NCBI RefSeq assembly: GCF_050624435.1
Contig: NC_134546.1
Span: 79,959,700 to 80,023,699 of the forward strand
From: Tenrec ecaudatus
Lineage: Eukaryota; Chordata; Mammalia; Afrosoricida; Tenrecidae
Reading direction: 5' to 3'
DNA length: 64,000 nucleotides
The position numbers and the translations under genes were made by a program. The notes under the pieces were generated by a model. The model worked only from the letters and a program-made list of their open reading frames with translations. It ran no database searches and was not told the origin of the DNA. Numbering within the stretch: position 1 is the first letter of the stretch; every line of letters starts with the position of its first letter. Positions 13,161 to 22,689 of this stretch are shown piece after piece.

Positions 13161-14258
13161 CATGGCCTCCTTAATCCTCAACATGACAGCATAGTCCCAT
13201 GCAATATAGACCCCTAGGAAAGAGGTATGCATACATGAGTGACACTTTGAGTTAAGTATCTGGTTATTGAATGAAAGTTCATGGATTTAAAATAATTAAT
13301 TAGTCCTTGTCAGGAATAGGAGGTTATCTGACCCAGATTGTATTTATACAATGTGATACTCTACCAAAAATCCTACAGAACAGTTCTATTAACCATACAG
13401 GGTCTCTGTGATTCTGAAAAGACTCTGACAGTGAGTTTGGTTTGGGAGCAAATATTATTTGCTTGCTTGTTGATTTGCTTGCTTGATTCAATGATTTGTC
13501 CTCAGTGGAGAGGATTCCTGGTGTGTGAATAGCTCTCAGATCTCACAATGAAAAAATGAAAGAAGAAATGTGAATGAAAATTGGATATGTTTCACATCAA
13601 AGAATACTGATAAACCTGGACCCTGGCTAACTTAAGAGAGCGAACACTTCCATCTGGGAAGACACTAAACTGAGCCTATGTGTAGGCGTCCAAATACCTC
13701 CATCTCTGCTAACTGTCTTGGTCCCACATGCACAGGCGCGAGTCTTGGAGAAAATAGCTTTTGGAGTGGTAGGACCTATGTTTCCATGAGCTGTTCACAG
13801 TCTCCAGACCTTACCCAGCCATTGACACTCATAGGAAAATCGCTCACGTGATTTCCTGTTTAAATGCTGCCTCCCCATCAGGGGACACATGTGACTGCTG
13901 AATCAGGGTGACTTTGCTCCAGAAATGTCTGCTTCCTTCCTCTTTATCCTCATGGTGCTGGGTCTCCCATCGGGTCAGTGTCAGGGAGATATGGAATCCT
14001 TCACAGGATATTAACTGACAGATAGGTGTTTAATATTTATTTCCTATGTCTTCGGTGACCTGGCCCAGGTGAGATGTAGGAGTCTGGTCCTCAGATGGTG
14101 AGGCCTTCACAGACCCTCACTCTCACCTGTCCCACCAGGGGACTCTGTTTCCAGCACCAGTGCTACTTGGGATTCGATCAGGCAGCAACCTGGAAGCAGC
14201 CTTGAGTGGCTGTGAGGGACTTACTACATAACAAAGTAAAACAGAGTTTATGCACCAT

Positions 14259-14858
14259 TGTCAGGGGAAACCAGCCCCTAACACATCATTACGGGTCCGG
14301 TAGGTGCAATTGTACAGCAATAATAAGTAAAGATCATAGTAAAGTTATAGAGAGCTTGAGAGATAGAAGTGAAGTATTGAAATGAATGGGAGTCAGTCAC
14401 AATTCATGGTAACATGCTCACCTCTGCCCCGCTGATGGTCCACGTGGAGGGAGAGAGAGAGTTTAATGGTAGCCCCGGCCCCTTTTATATTCTCTGGGGA
14501 CATGCAAGCCCCCTAATTACAGGTAAGGACGTACATCACTGGAAGGGGCTGTCCTATAGGTAATGTAGTAATGAGAGGGGGTGGTCTAGGGATATACACG
14601 CAATAGGAAGGGGAGGGATCCTAGGTTCAGGATGCGGCCTAACTTTGACCTATTCCCTAGATCTGCATAGGAACCATTATCAGTAGGGTGTGAAAGCTTG
14701 GTCTCAGGCCTCAAGGAGGAATAGTTTATTGTCCCCAGTAGCAGGGAGTGAGGCCTGCCATATAGTCTGGTTGACTAACTGCACTAGAGGCCTACCCTGT
14801 AGTCTGGTGACTAACTACTCTGGGGAGGATGTCTGTAAGCCTTTGACATCTCCCCACA
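14259..14858 (-). repeat. 3' LTR of the provirus
   Basis: 600 bp, begins tgtcagggg and ends ctccccaca on the plus strand, giving the TG...CA termini of an LTR. It is nearly identical to the copy at 19343-19944. It is the 3' LTR because gag lies nearest the other copy. Confidence 0.93.
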
Positions 14859-15320
14859 AGTCCCCTTGTAACTCATATATAAAATTCAAAAGCGACATAG
14901 GCGACGTGGTTATTTTCTATACATTAAAAGCTGTCAAGGCAAAACTTCATGATCCAATTAATATAGCCAAAAATCCAGGCTTAATAGAAACATTTTGAAT
15001 CCGGGCACTGGGGATAAATACCCTTTATGCCCAATTGCTATTGGAAGAAAATATGAGAAGTTGGATACCGCGGCGGGAAGAAATAAAGCCAAAGAGGAAT
15101 GTCTGCGTCTATAGTCAAAGCTGCCGGCCACACAGCAACCAGCTATGTGCTTGTAAGAGACAACCTCAAATCAGCACCATATAGGAAGGTAAATTGAGGA
15201 ACAGTGCCATGAGAATGTGATTAGGACTTACCTATTACTCACAAGGGTAGGGGTCCCCCCCACCTACCACCAGAAACCTAGCCTTCCAGGCTTCTTTGCG
15301 AGACAATGAAGGATTCATCC
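14859..15320 (-). other. provirus env/3' LTR junction, no reading frame
   Basis: Sequence between the env stop and the 3' LTR. On the minus strand the bases just before the LTR are only weakly purine-rich (acaagggga), the probable decayed polypurine tract. I see no accessory gene. Confidence 0.5.
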
Positions 15321-15605
15321 TTAAACACTCTCTCCCCTTTCTCTGCTCCTCATGGTATTTGCCTTATGCGCGAACTTCAAAAGTGCCATAGAGGCCGTAT
15401 GATTCTCCTTCATACGCCTTAGCTTTCTATAGAAGCAACACATGATAGCCAGGACAAAAATTGTGATAATGAGCAGCACTGTTAGGCTGGGACCCAGGCT
15501 ATGAGAAATACTTTGAACCCAAGCACGAGGGCCCAATCCTTCCATGTCGTTCACCAGTTGCTTAATTATATCAGAGCCAGGAGATGCCTCAAGCCTGTCT
15601 TTCAA
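15321..15605 (-). pseudogene. env: ERV env transmembrane subunit, C-terminal remnant
   Basis: A 94-residue frame with a juxtamembrane stretch (GLGPRAWVQSISHSLGPS), a hydrophobic membrane anchor at about residues 38-60 (LTVLLIITIFVLAIMCCF) and a short basic cytoplasmic tail. That is the layout of a class II retroviral transmembrane envelope end. Env-like sequence continues upstream (15606-15720) in another frame, broken by a frameshift. The surface subunit and fusion peptide are absent, so no functional envelope is encoded. Confidence 0.75.
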
Positions 15606-16215
15606 TGTATAAAAATATCCTTTTTAACCTGATCAACATCCAATGAAATGTTTCCCTTAAGCCCTGGCAAATGTTTCCTAATCAGATACCAATCATGCAA
15701 TGTTACATTATATAGGTAAGGAGTTACACAGAAATCAGTTATACTCCAATCACATTATAACATTGACAAGTCCAAAATCTTGATCTTTTAGCAAAAGTCT
15801 GCAGTAATAGTCCAGTCACTATTGTATAAAATGTTCAGTTATGATAGAGTCCCAAAGTTTCTTAGACAGCATCAGCATCGGAAGAAATATCTCAGCGGTC
15901 AGCAATTGCCATTCTTAGGAATCTGCCAGGTCTCCTTGATGTTTTGAATAACTTCAGTAACAGGACAGGGTGGTCAGGTCACACATCAGCTTCCCTGCTC
16001 TCTTCTGGGCCTTGCTGGCTGAAGAGAAATCCACCTATCGCCTTTGCCTGTGAAAATATAAATAGCCCCTCTCTTCGGGGTGTCATTAACCTGAAAAATG
16101 AATTATGATGAATATTGGGTGGCTTCTCCATCTCTTTCTTATCCATCTTTCTCCAAAAGTGGTTGCGTCCTTTTAAGGAGAGTCCAACAGCTTTATTCTG
16201 TAAAAATATAAATGC

Positions 16216-16620
16216 CTAACCCTTTCTCCAGGTAAATGAACCTGGATCCCAAACGCGGTTTCCATCATCTTCGGATTTCTTAGGATCAGTTTTCTCTCTA
16301 GAAGTGAAAACATGTTTATCTTCCCTAATTTTATTACCTTTTAGTAAGGAGAAAAAGTTTTTGGTTAAAATGACTAAATGAACTTTATCACACATAAGAT
16401 TCCTCTTCTCCCCCTTCTGTTTTAACACTTCAGATTTCAAAGCATTGCTAGCAGTCTCAGTTAACTTGCTAGGTCTTGACTCAGTATGAGGGCTGGTCAG
16501 ATAGCCTTCATTGATATGTAAACTTTGGCTTCCAGCTCTCAGGGAATCTAGAGAGCTAAATTGTGAGAACTTCTTACCATACTTTGAAAGACCGAAATAA
16601 TTCTTCATAAATTTGTTCAT
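16216..16620 (-). pseudogene. unidentified ERV-internal frame, 134 aa
   Basis: Lies between the protease region and the env remnant, where pol would normally be. It is basic, rich in Lys and Ser, with no reverse-transcriptase or integrase motif that I can see. It may be rearranged pol/env sequence around the deletion or a chance frame. I do not assign a function. Confidence 0.35.
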
Positions 16621-16768
16621 CTGTTCTTTAAGTAACTTACCAAACAGACATTTTTTTCCTGCAAGCTTACCGATAAGGTTACAGGCTCAATTAAGCCACT
16701 TTGCCCTTCAGACTTCTTACACTGGATGATTTTACAATCTTGCAATTGTCTCTCTTGGTTAACTTCAC

Positions 16769-17911
16769 TCATTCTTTCAAGCCTGATTTAGGGGAAGTTA
16801 ATAGGAGGGTCTTAGGCCCTCCTGAATGCCCTAATGAAATGTCCCTACATCCAAAGTTTAAAAACCTTTTCCCTTCAATTTCTAATTCCATGTGGGGACG
16901 CTGTTGTTTCCCCACCACAACATTCCAAAAGACCCCTTGATTTAAAGGGTGGTCAGATTTCTCAAGTACTCTTTCCTGATAGACATACATTTTTACTCTA
17001 GGAATGCATGGAAGCAAAAATTGGCTTAAGCGATCTTGTTTTACAAACCATGATATAGAAGAATTCATCACTGCCTTAACTTTTTCATAATCTTTTTCAA
17101 TAATTCCAGCAATAATCAGAACACCTTGAGAATTTACATTAGACTTTCCTAATAAACATCCCATAGTTCTTTTAGGTAGTGAAGCCGAATTACCGCTCTT
17201 AATAATTTCTGATTCAATTACAGCTTTTGGCTTTACTTCGCAACTCTGATCAACTCCAGTATCAACTTTAATTTCTTGAGTACTTAGGTTAAAACTTCCT
17301 GAAAACAACTGTATTACTCTTTCAATAAGAGGCTCCTGTTCTTTAGAATCAACAAATTGCTGTGAGGGCTTCTGAGCCATCTCTTGGTTACTCAAACCCA
17401 CTGCAGTGAGAACAGAGGCTGGGGTTTTGCTGGTTTGGCTAGGTCTGGTCTCCTGCCGTGAGGCTGGGAGATACCTGCCATCTCTGCCAATCAAAGATTC
17501 TCTTGCTGTGTTGGGCAGAGGCCTTGCCTTCTGCTCTCTGTTAGGCAGGACTTGGGTCAAGCTCCTTCCTCTATTTTCCCGCTGGGAAGCCTTTTCTAAG
17601 GGCAACCCTTCATTGTTGAATTTTGAATGACATTGGCTCACCCAATGAGTTACCTTCCTACAGCAGGGGCAGAGTTCAGATTCTTTTAAACCACAATTAG
17701 ATGGCCCTGGCCCATGCTCTGGCGCAGGCCGCAGTTTGCTTTTCACGGCCAGGCTGATCGGCCTGTGCTGTCTGGATTCTTTTTGAAGATGACCTGTCTT
17801 TCCGCAACTAAAGCACTCTCTTCTAATATAATTTGCCAAGGTCGCTGCCATGAGGTCTCCCTTGTGTTCCTCTGCCTCTACACTCCTGCATACCCTAAGA
17901 TAATCCAGCAA
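16769..17911 (-). pseudogene. pro: ERV nucleocapsid plus dUTPase plus start of protease
   Basis: 380 residues. Two CCHC zinc knuckles mark the gag nucleocapsid: residues 33-46 (C33, C36, H41, but Ser46 replaces the last Cys) and 81-94 (C81, C84, H89, C94, intact). A proline/glutamine-rich linker follows. Residues 250-305 resemble a retroviral dUTPase ('LLGKSNVNSQGVL', 'GIIEKDY'). The protease begins near 338 (RPHMELEIEGKRF), but the catalytic Asp-Thr-Gly position reads NFGCRD and the frame ends soon after, so the protease is dead. Nucleocapsid and dUTPase share one frame here. Betaretroviruses normally need a -1 frameshift between gag and pro, so an indel has probably fused them. It is in frame with the upstream gag frame, separated by one stop. 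Confidence 0.85.
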
Positions 17912-17926
17912 CGTGCCCTGTTCCCG

Positions 17927-19195
17927 TTAGGGGCACAGGGCATTTTTACAGTGCTTATTAGAGAAATCATAAGATAGCTTATGCACTAGGTCTCTTACTG
18001 CCTGGACATTCTTCACACATTTGGAAATAGCATCTTCCAGATGGGACACAAAGTCAGCATAAGGCTCATCATTCCACTGTCTTACAGCCATGTAATTCGG
18101 CTTTCTCTCTTCTGATGGAATTATCTTTTCCCAGGCATTTAAGCAAACTTCACGTATCTGTCCTATTGTCTGTTCAGTAAACTGTAGTTGAGACTCAATT
18201 GTAATATAATTCTCATCTCCTAGTAACTGATGAATCCCTATATCTATCCCATCCTCAGCATTCTTGCGTGCTCGTGCAAGGGCTGCTTCCTTCCATAGCA
18301 TTTGATATTGCAAGGATTCTGAAGAGGAAAGGCAAGTTTTCGCTACAACTCTCCAGTCTGTAGGCGTCCAGCTCTCGGGCTCTGCTAAAGCCCTCACTAT
18401 GCTGATTACAAAATGTGAGTCTGGGCCATAATCATTGACTGCCTGCTTAAGATCTTTTAGCAACTGAAAGGGAAAGGCAATATACTGCCTTTCTTGACTC
18501 CCTTCAGGGTGCTGCTCCTCAGGCTTCCTGTCTATAATTCTAACAGGATAAGCCATTCTGAATTCTAAGTCTGCTTCTTGAGCTATACTCTTCTCCACTG
18601 GTGATAGCAAAGGTGCTTCACCTCTCACTTTCCCAGCCTCACCTGCTAGGTTAAGTCTCTCTATTTGCATTCCTTTGGATCTAATCTCTTCTCCTCCAGC
18701 ACTGGCTTGCTTGATAGTATTGTAATTCCCTGCGCTATACTCTGGTGGGGCAGATGCTTCTACTCTGCTATCTCCTGATTCAAACTTCATTTTCCTAGCT
18801 ACACCTAAATTCTTCTCATCTGCCTGCAACTCATTCTGCCTGCTTCTCACCTGATTTAAGTCTGTGAAGCTTACAGGTTTCTCACTACTCTGCTGGTCTT
18901 CATCTTTTGTTCTCTCACCCTGCAGGGGCTCCAAAACTGCTTTAATCTGCACCCACAGATCCCAGGTCGCCATGGGTATGCTCAGTCCTTCCCTATGAGC
19001 TTTTCTTAAGTTAATGGCTACCTTTTCACAGATCTCCATATCGAAGGTTCCTGACTCCGGAAAAGAAGGGTTAAATTTCTTTACCAATTGAAGAAATTCT
19101 TTCATTCTCTTTTTTGTTACCCTTACATTTTGTTTCTTCAAGAGGTGGCAAAGAGTGATACCATACTCTGTATCCTTGCTCTTTGCCTGACCCAT
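17927..19195 (-). pseudogene. gag: ERV gag (matrix to capsid), class II type
   Basis: 422 residues starting MGQAKSK, with Gly2 as a myristoylation site typical of gag matrix. The start lies 147 bp inside the 5' LTR edge, a normal gag leader. The N-terminal ~90 residues match the betaretroviral matrix layout, a variable acidic/proline region follows, and the capsid occupies roughly the last 200 residues. A major-homology-region-like stretch (RQWNDEPYADFVSHLED) sits at about 372-388. The frame ends at a TAA (17927-17929), and the same frame continues immediately into the next ORF with capsid C-terminus and nucleocapsid. Gag is thus interrupted by a single in-frame stop, and it is otherwise well preserved for an element with ~4 percent LTR divergence. 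Confidence 0.9.
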
Positions 19196-19322
19196 ATCTC
19201 ACTCGGACTAAAACACTTAAAAAATAAACTAAAAAAAATGTCTCGATTCACCCTCACAGTCCGATGAGGCCGTACAATTGTTACACGGGATATAACTCAA
19301 AAGAGTTCTTTTCCTACAAGAT

Positions 19323-19340
19323 TCCACATAATGGGTGCCA
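19323..19340 (-). other. degenerate retroviral primer-binding site (tRNA-Lys type)
   Basis: Two bases inside the 5' LTR, the minus strand reads tggcacccattatgtgga. It shares the tggcNccca core of Lys-tRNA primer sites, with an extra base and mismatches downstream. Position supports the call; the tRNA identity is inference. Confidence 0.6.
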
Positions 19341-19342
19341 TA

Positions 19343-19944
19343 TGTCAAGGGAAGCCAGCCCCTAACACATCATTACGGGTCCGGTAGGTGCAATTGTACA
19401 GCAATAATAAGTAAAGATCATAGTAAAGTTATAGAGAGCATGAGAGATAGAAGTGAAGTATTGAAATGAATGGGAGTCAGTCACAATTCATGGTAACATG
19501 CTCACCTCTGCCCCGCTGATGGTCCACGTGGAGGGAGAGAGAGAGTTTAATGGTAGCCCCGGCCCCTTTTATATTCTCTGGGGACATGCAAGCCCCCTAA
19601 TTACAGGTGAGGACATACGTCACTGGAAGGGGCTTTCCTATAGGTAATACAGCAATGGAAGGGGGGTGGTCTAGGGACATACATGCAATAGGAAGGGGAG
19701 GAATCCTAGGTTCAGGATGGCGGCCTAACTTTAACCTATTCTCTAGATCTCCGTAGGAACCATTATCAGTAGGGTGTGAACGCTTGGTCTCAGGCCTCAA
19801 GGAGGAATAGTTTATTGTCCTCAGTAGCAGGGAGTGAGGCCTGCCATATAGTCTGGTTGACTAACTGCTCTAGAGGCCTACCCTGTAGTCTGGTGACTAA
19901 CTACCCTGGGGAGGATGTCTGTAAGCGTTTGACCTCTCCCCACA
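19343..19944 (-). repeat. 5' LTR of the provirus
   Basis: 602 bp. On the minus strand a TATA-like element (atataaaagg) lies at about 19565-19575, with an ATTAAA polyadenylation-signal variant about 25 bp further on, giving a plausible U3/R arrangement. Transcription would run leftward through gag. Confidence 0.92.
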
Positions 19945-20059
19945 CACCATCTCTAAATGATCATCTAGTCATCAACCCAGACACATCAGAGAACCAGTTC
20001 TTCATGCAACTGAGCTCTGTGACCACAGAGGACACGGCTGTGTATTTCTGTGCAAGAGA

Positions 20060-20098
20060 CACAGTGAGAGAACATCAGTGTGGGCCCTCACACAAACC
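20060..20098 (+). other. consensus V-segment 23-RSS (VH6-like)
   Basis: Heptamer cacagtg (20060-20066), spacer of exactly 23 bp, nonamer acacaaacc (20090-20098). It is fully consensus at the heptamer and remains attached to the 3' half of the interrupted V exon. Confidence 0.93.
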
Positions 20099-20239
20099 CC
20101 CCTGAAGAACAGGTGGAGGAACTGAGATGCAGGGGGTGTTCTGACGAGAAGAGGGAAACCATGCATAAACAGCACAAGCCCAGGATCCTAGAGCAGGTGT
20201 AGGAGTGAGCCCAGATGTGGATTTTTGCTTCCATAGTTA

Positions 20240-20377
20240 TTCCAGAATAGCTATTTCATAGCATTTGGAGCTTTAATATTGCTTGTATCAGATTCAACTT
20301 ACCCCTGGATTTGACGATGTTTGTCTTTAAACCTTAAAGTCTGTCTTTTGTAGCAGTGCATCAAAAGACAGAGACCC
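20240..20377 (+). repeat. V 3'-flank block shared with 22440-22575
   Basis: The stretch ending 'aaaagacagagaccct' aligns with 22473-22572 ('catt...aaaagacagagaccct', plus 'cctggatttgac' in both). The two blocks lie about 0.3 and 0.8 kb downstream of neighbouring V segments, which fits old tandem duplication of V cassettes; a dispersed repeat is the alternative. Confidence 0.6.
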
Positions 20378-20945
20378 TCCACTCAAGTACACCCTCAATG
20401 CAAAAACACTTTGCTATATTAAACTGGCATTCCATGATGGTCACCTTCCCAACACAATCAATTAAGACAATTGTGTGCATAAGCAAATGTGGTGAAGAAA
20501 GTCGATGGTGCCAAGCTATCAGAAGATATAGCATCTAGGGTCTTAAAAACTTAAAGGTAAACAAACGGCCCTCTATCTCAGAAACAACAAAGCTGACATG
20601 GAAGAAGCACAGCAGCCCGTGTCACCCTGAGGTCTCAAAGGGATCAGGTATCAGGCATCAAAGAAAAAAAAAATCATATCAATGTAAATGAGGGGGAGTG
20701 CAGAATGGAGACCCAAAGCCCATCTCTAGGCAATTGGACACCCCCTTACTGAAGGGTTGTTGGGAGGGGATGAGCCAGTCAGGGTGCAGTGGAGAAACGA
20801 TGAAACATACAACTTTCCTCTAGTTCTTAAATGCTTCCTCCCCCCACTGTCATGATCCCAATTCTACCTTACAAATCTGACAAGAACAGAGGATGTACAT
20901 TGGTAAAAATAGGAATTGGAAACACAGGGAAACCAGCCTTCATTG
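20378..20945 (+). mobile_element. L1 3'-UTR fragment
   Basis: Carries the family blocks 'accctcaatgcaaaaaca', 'gtcttaaaaacttaaagg', 'catggaagaagcacagca' and 'tgcttcctccccccact'. It is truncated before the usual tail. Confidence 0.8.
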
Positions 20946-21149
20946 ATTATCTCCCGTTTTCCTATTTGAGTGTTCTGTTGACATTTGTCCTCCTTTCTTA
21001 TGCTTCCTGCCCTCTATACATAGGTTTGGGGAGGGGCAGCCACTGCCCTTCTGCTCATGTGGTCCATAGAGCAACACGCAGAGTAACTCTGAGCATCAGG
21101 TCTCAGGAATCCATGGGTGGTGGCTCATAAATGTCCACTGGAACAAAAA

Positions 21150-21159
21150 ATTTGCAAAT
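21150..21159 (+). promoter_or_regulatory. octamer-like element
   Basis: ATTTGCAAAT matches the octamer at 7 of 8 positions on either strand, about 90 bp upstream of the leader at 21251. It is a probable decayed V promoter element. Confidence 0.5.
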
Positions 21160-21648
21160 GCAGTCCCTCCTCTTCTGATCACGAAAGGCACTTGATGCTC
21201 TGTGTGTGCAGGTCCTTTCAGAGCATCCCTGGTCTGTACTCATCCACATCACGTCCACAGCTTTGATATGCGTTTCCCTTCTGATCACTGTCAAAGGTAA
21301 TTTCCCTCCTATATCAGACCTAGTCTAAGTGCTGCGGTTTGGATTGAGCTTAGCCTCCGTTCTCTTTGTTCAGGTGTCCTGTGTGACATCCAGCTTGTGG
21401 AGTCTGGAGCAGATGTGACACAGTCTGGGACTTCTCTCAGCTTATCCTGTAAAGCCTCTGGATTTACCTTCACTGATTATCACATGCACTGGGTTCAGCA
21501 AGCTCCAGGGAAGGGGCTGGAGTGGGTGGCAGGAGTGAGTAATCCAAGTGGGAGTACTCAGTGGTACTCTCCATCAGGTTGAAGAACAGTCACAATTTCC
21601 AGGGACAACCCAACAAACACAATCTCTCTAAAAATGACAGACCTGAAA

Positions 21649-21718
21649 GCCATGTATTACTGTACAAGGGACACAGTGTATTACACAGCCATGTATTACT
21701 GTACAAGGGACACAGTGT
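21649..21718 (+). repeat. short tandem duplication of V 3' end and RSS heptamer
   Basis: The 31 bp from 'gccatgtattactg' through 'acacagtgt' are identical at 21649-21679 and 21688-21718, separated by 8 bp (39-bp period). Each copy includes the second-Cys codon and a cacagtg heptamer. Confidence 0.95.
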
Positions 21719-21749
21719 GTGGAAGTCACAGGGAGCCCAGACACAAACC
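21711..21749 (+). other. V-segment 23-RSS
   Basis: The second heptamer cacagtg (21711-21717), a 23-bp spacer, and nonamer acacaaacc (21741-21749) form a good RSS. The first heptamer (21672-21678) has no good nonamer 23 bp away. Confidence 0.92.
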
Positions 21750-22439
21750 TCTCCAGCAGGAATGGGGTGGACCTGCAGCTGGTGCTCAGCTTGCATGTAG
21801 TAAAGGAAGCCTGCAGGGAGCATCTGCAGAGAAAGTCCAAGCTTTCCTTTTTTTCTCACTCTTCACTGTTCACACTCAGCAACAACCTTAGACATGAACA
21901 TTAGTGCTTGTCTTTAGTAAATCCTGATTATTCTCAGATAAAGAGAGTTATCATAGGACAGTGATTCCGTGCATTATTTAAACCTTCATTTGTCATACTT
22001 TTTCTAGCAATAATTTTTTGGGTAACATTTTACTGGTTAGGAAATAACATTTCTTCAATCCAAACCAAGTAGTTGTGTGTCATTGAATTTGTTCCTAATT
22101 ATAGTGTTTCTATGTATATCAGAATAAAATACTGCCTGATCCTAAATCTTCATCATATTTGGCATGTCTTATCACATTGTTACAGTGTCAATCCATCTTG
22201 TTTATCCTCTAATAAGAAAGCGAAATGTCATTCTCCAGGGACTGGCCCCTCCTGAAATCTTGAGCAGTTTCTGATATGACTGTCAACATTCAAATTTCTA
22301 AGGAATGTTCTTATGGTACTTCTTCCAACACAGAAATTTATCACTATCCTGGTAGTCAATGATATCCTCAATATTCCCCCAACACCTAATTATAAGGATA
22401 AACTCTGTATCAGTCTTTTTTAATCACTGTACAGATTTC

Positions 22440-22575
22440 CCACGCATATGAGATTTTCTATGCAGTACTGCTTGCTTGGATCAGGCTCACCTTAGTCCTG
22501 GATTTGACCACATTGTTTTTTAATCCTTAAAATCTGTATTTTGTGACAGTACATTAAAAGACAGAGACCCTGAGT
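22440..22575 (+). repeat. V 3'-flank block, second copy
   Basis: Homologous to 20240-20377 (see there). The right end opens directly into L1-like sequence. Confidence 0.6.
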
Positions 22576-22689
22576 TCACATATGTGTTGGCCTTGAATAA
22601 GGATAAGATTAAAAACAACATTTCTATTTAATAAAGTTTTCTGTAACCTTATAGAAATTTATGTTCATATATATATCATATTAATATAC

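Larger units (their letters stand above)
14259..19944 (-). mobile_element. Class II (betaretrovirus-like) endogenous retrovirus, both LTRs present
   Basis: 5686-bp provirus with LTRs at 14259-14858 and 19343-19944, a degenerate Lys-type primer-binding site, gag, a dUTPase/protease region and a short env transmembrane remnant. Flanking caccat on both sides is a perfect 6-bp target-site duplication, the size expected for this retroviral class. The internal region is about 4.5 kb. Most of pol (reverse transcriptase, RNase H, integrase) and env surface are missing, so it cannot replicate alone. The LTRs differ by about 25 substitutions plus one or two indels in ~600 bp (hand count), roughly 4 percent, so the insertion is not recent. 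It lies antisense to the V segment it interrupts. Confidence 0.93.
13925..20098 (+). pseudogene. IGHV pseudogene, VH6-like, split by an endogenous retrovirus
   Basis: The leader exon at 13925-13973 reads MSASFLFILMVLGLPS, close to the distinctive VH6 leader, and ends at a GT donor. The V exon begins after 'ggcccag' at about 14069. It carries 'agtctggtcctcag', 'gactctgtttccagcacc' (the VH6 CDR1 region) and 'cttgagtggctg' (FR2), then stops at 14252. A provirus with a 6-bp duplication (caccat at 14253-14258 and 19945-19950) intervenes. FR3 resumes at 19951 with 'atcaacccagacacatc', 'gacacggctgtg' and the second Cys (TVYFCAR-like context), and ends at a consensus RSS. FR1 also contains small indels, so the segment may have been dead before the insertion. 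VH6 is the D-proximal segment in humans; whether that order holds here is unknown. Confidence 0.92.
21251..21749 (+). pseudogene. IGHV pseudogene with one in-frame stop and a duplicated FR3/heptamer
   Basis: The leader (about 21251-21296) reads TALICVSLLITVK before a good donor (aaag|gtaatt). An ATG is not evident; ACG sits where it might be. The V exon after 'tgttcag' at 21373 reads [45 protein letters not shown], with Cys and Trp intact. A TGA at 21580-21582 ends the frame at the start of FR3. The same frame then continues as TVTISRDNPTNTISLKMTDL and MYYCTRD. Several codons before the second Cys are lost, and the block from that Cys through the heptamer occurs twice. FR1/FR2 mix clan I and III features, so I do not assign a family. 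Confidence 0.9.

Noticed and set aside
21672-21710. first heptamer of the duplicated block as a second working RSS
   Set aside because: No good nonamer at 23 bp; only the second heptamer qualifies.
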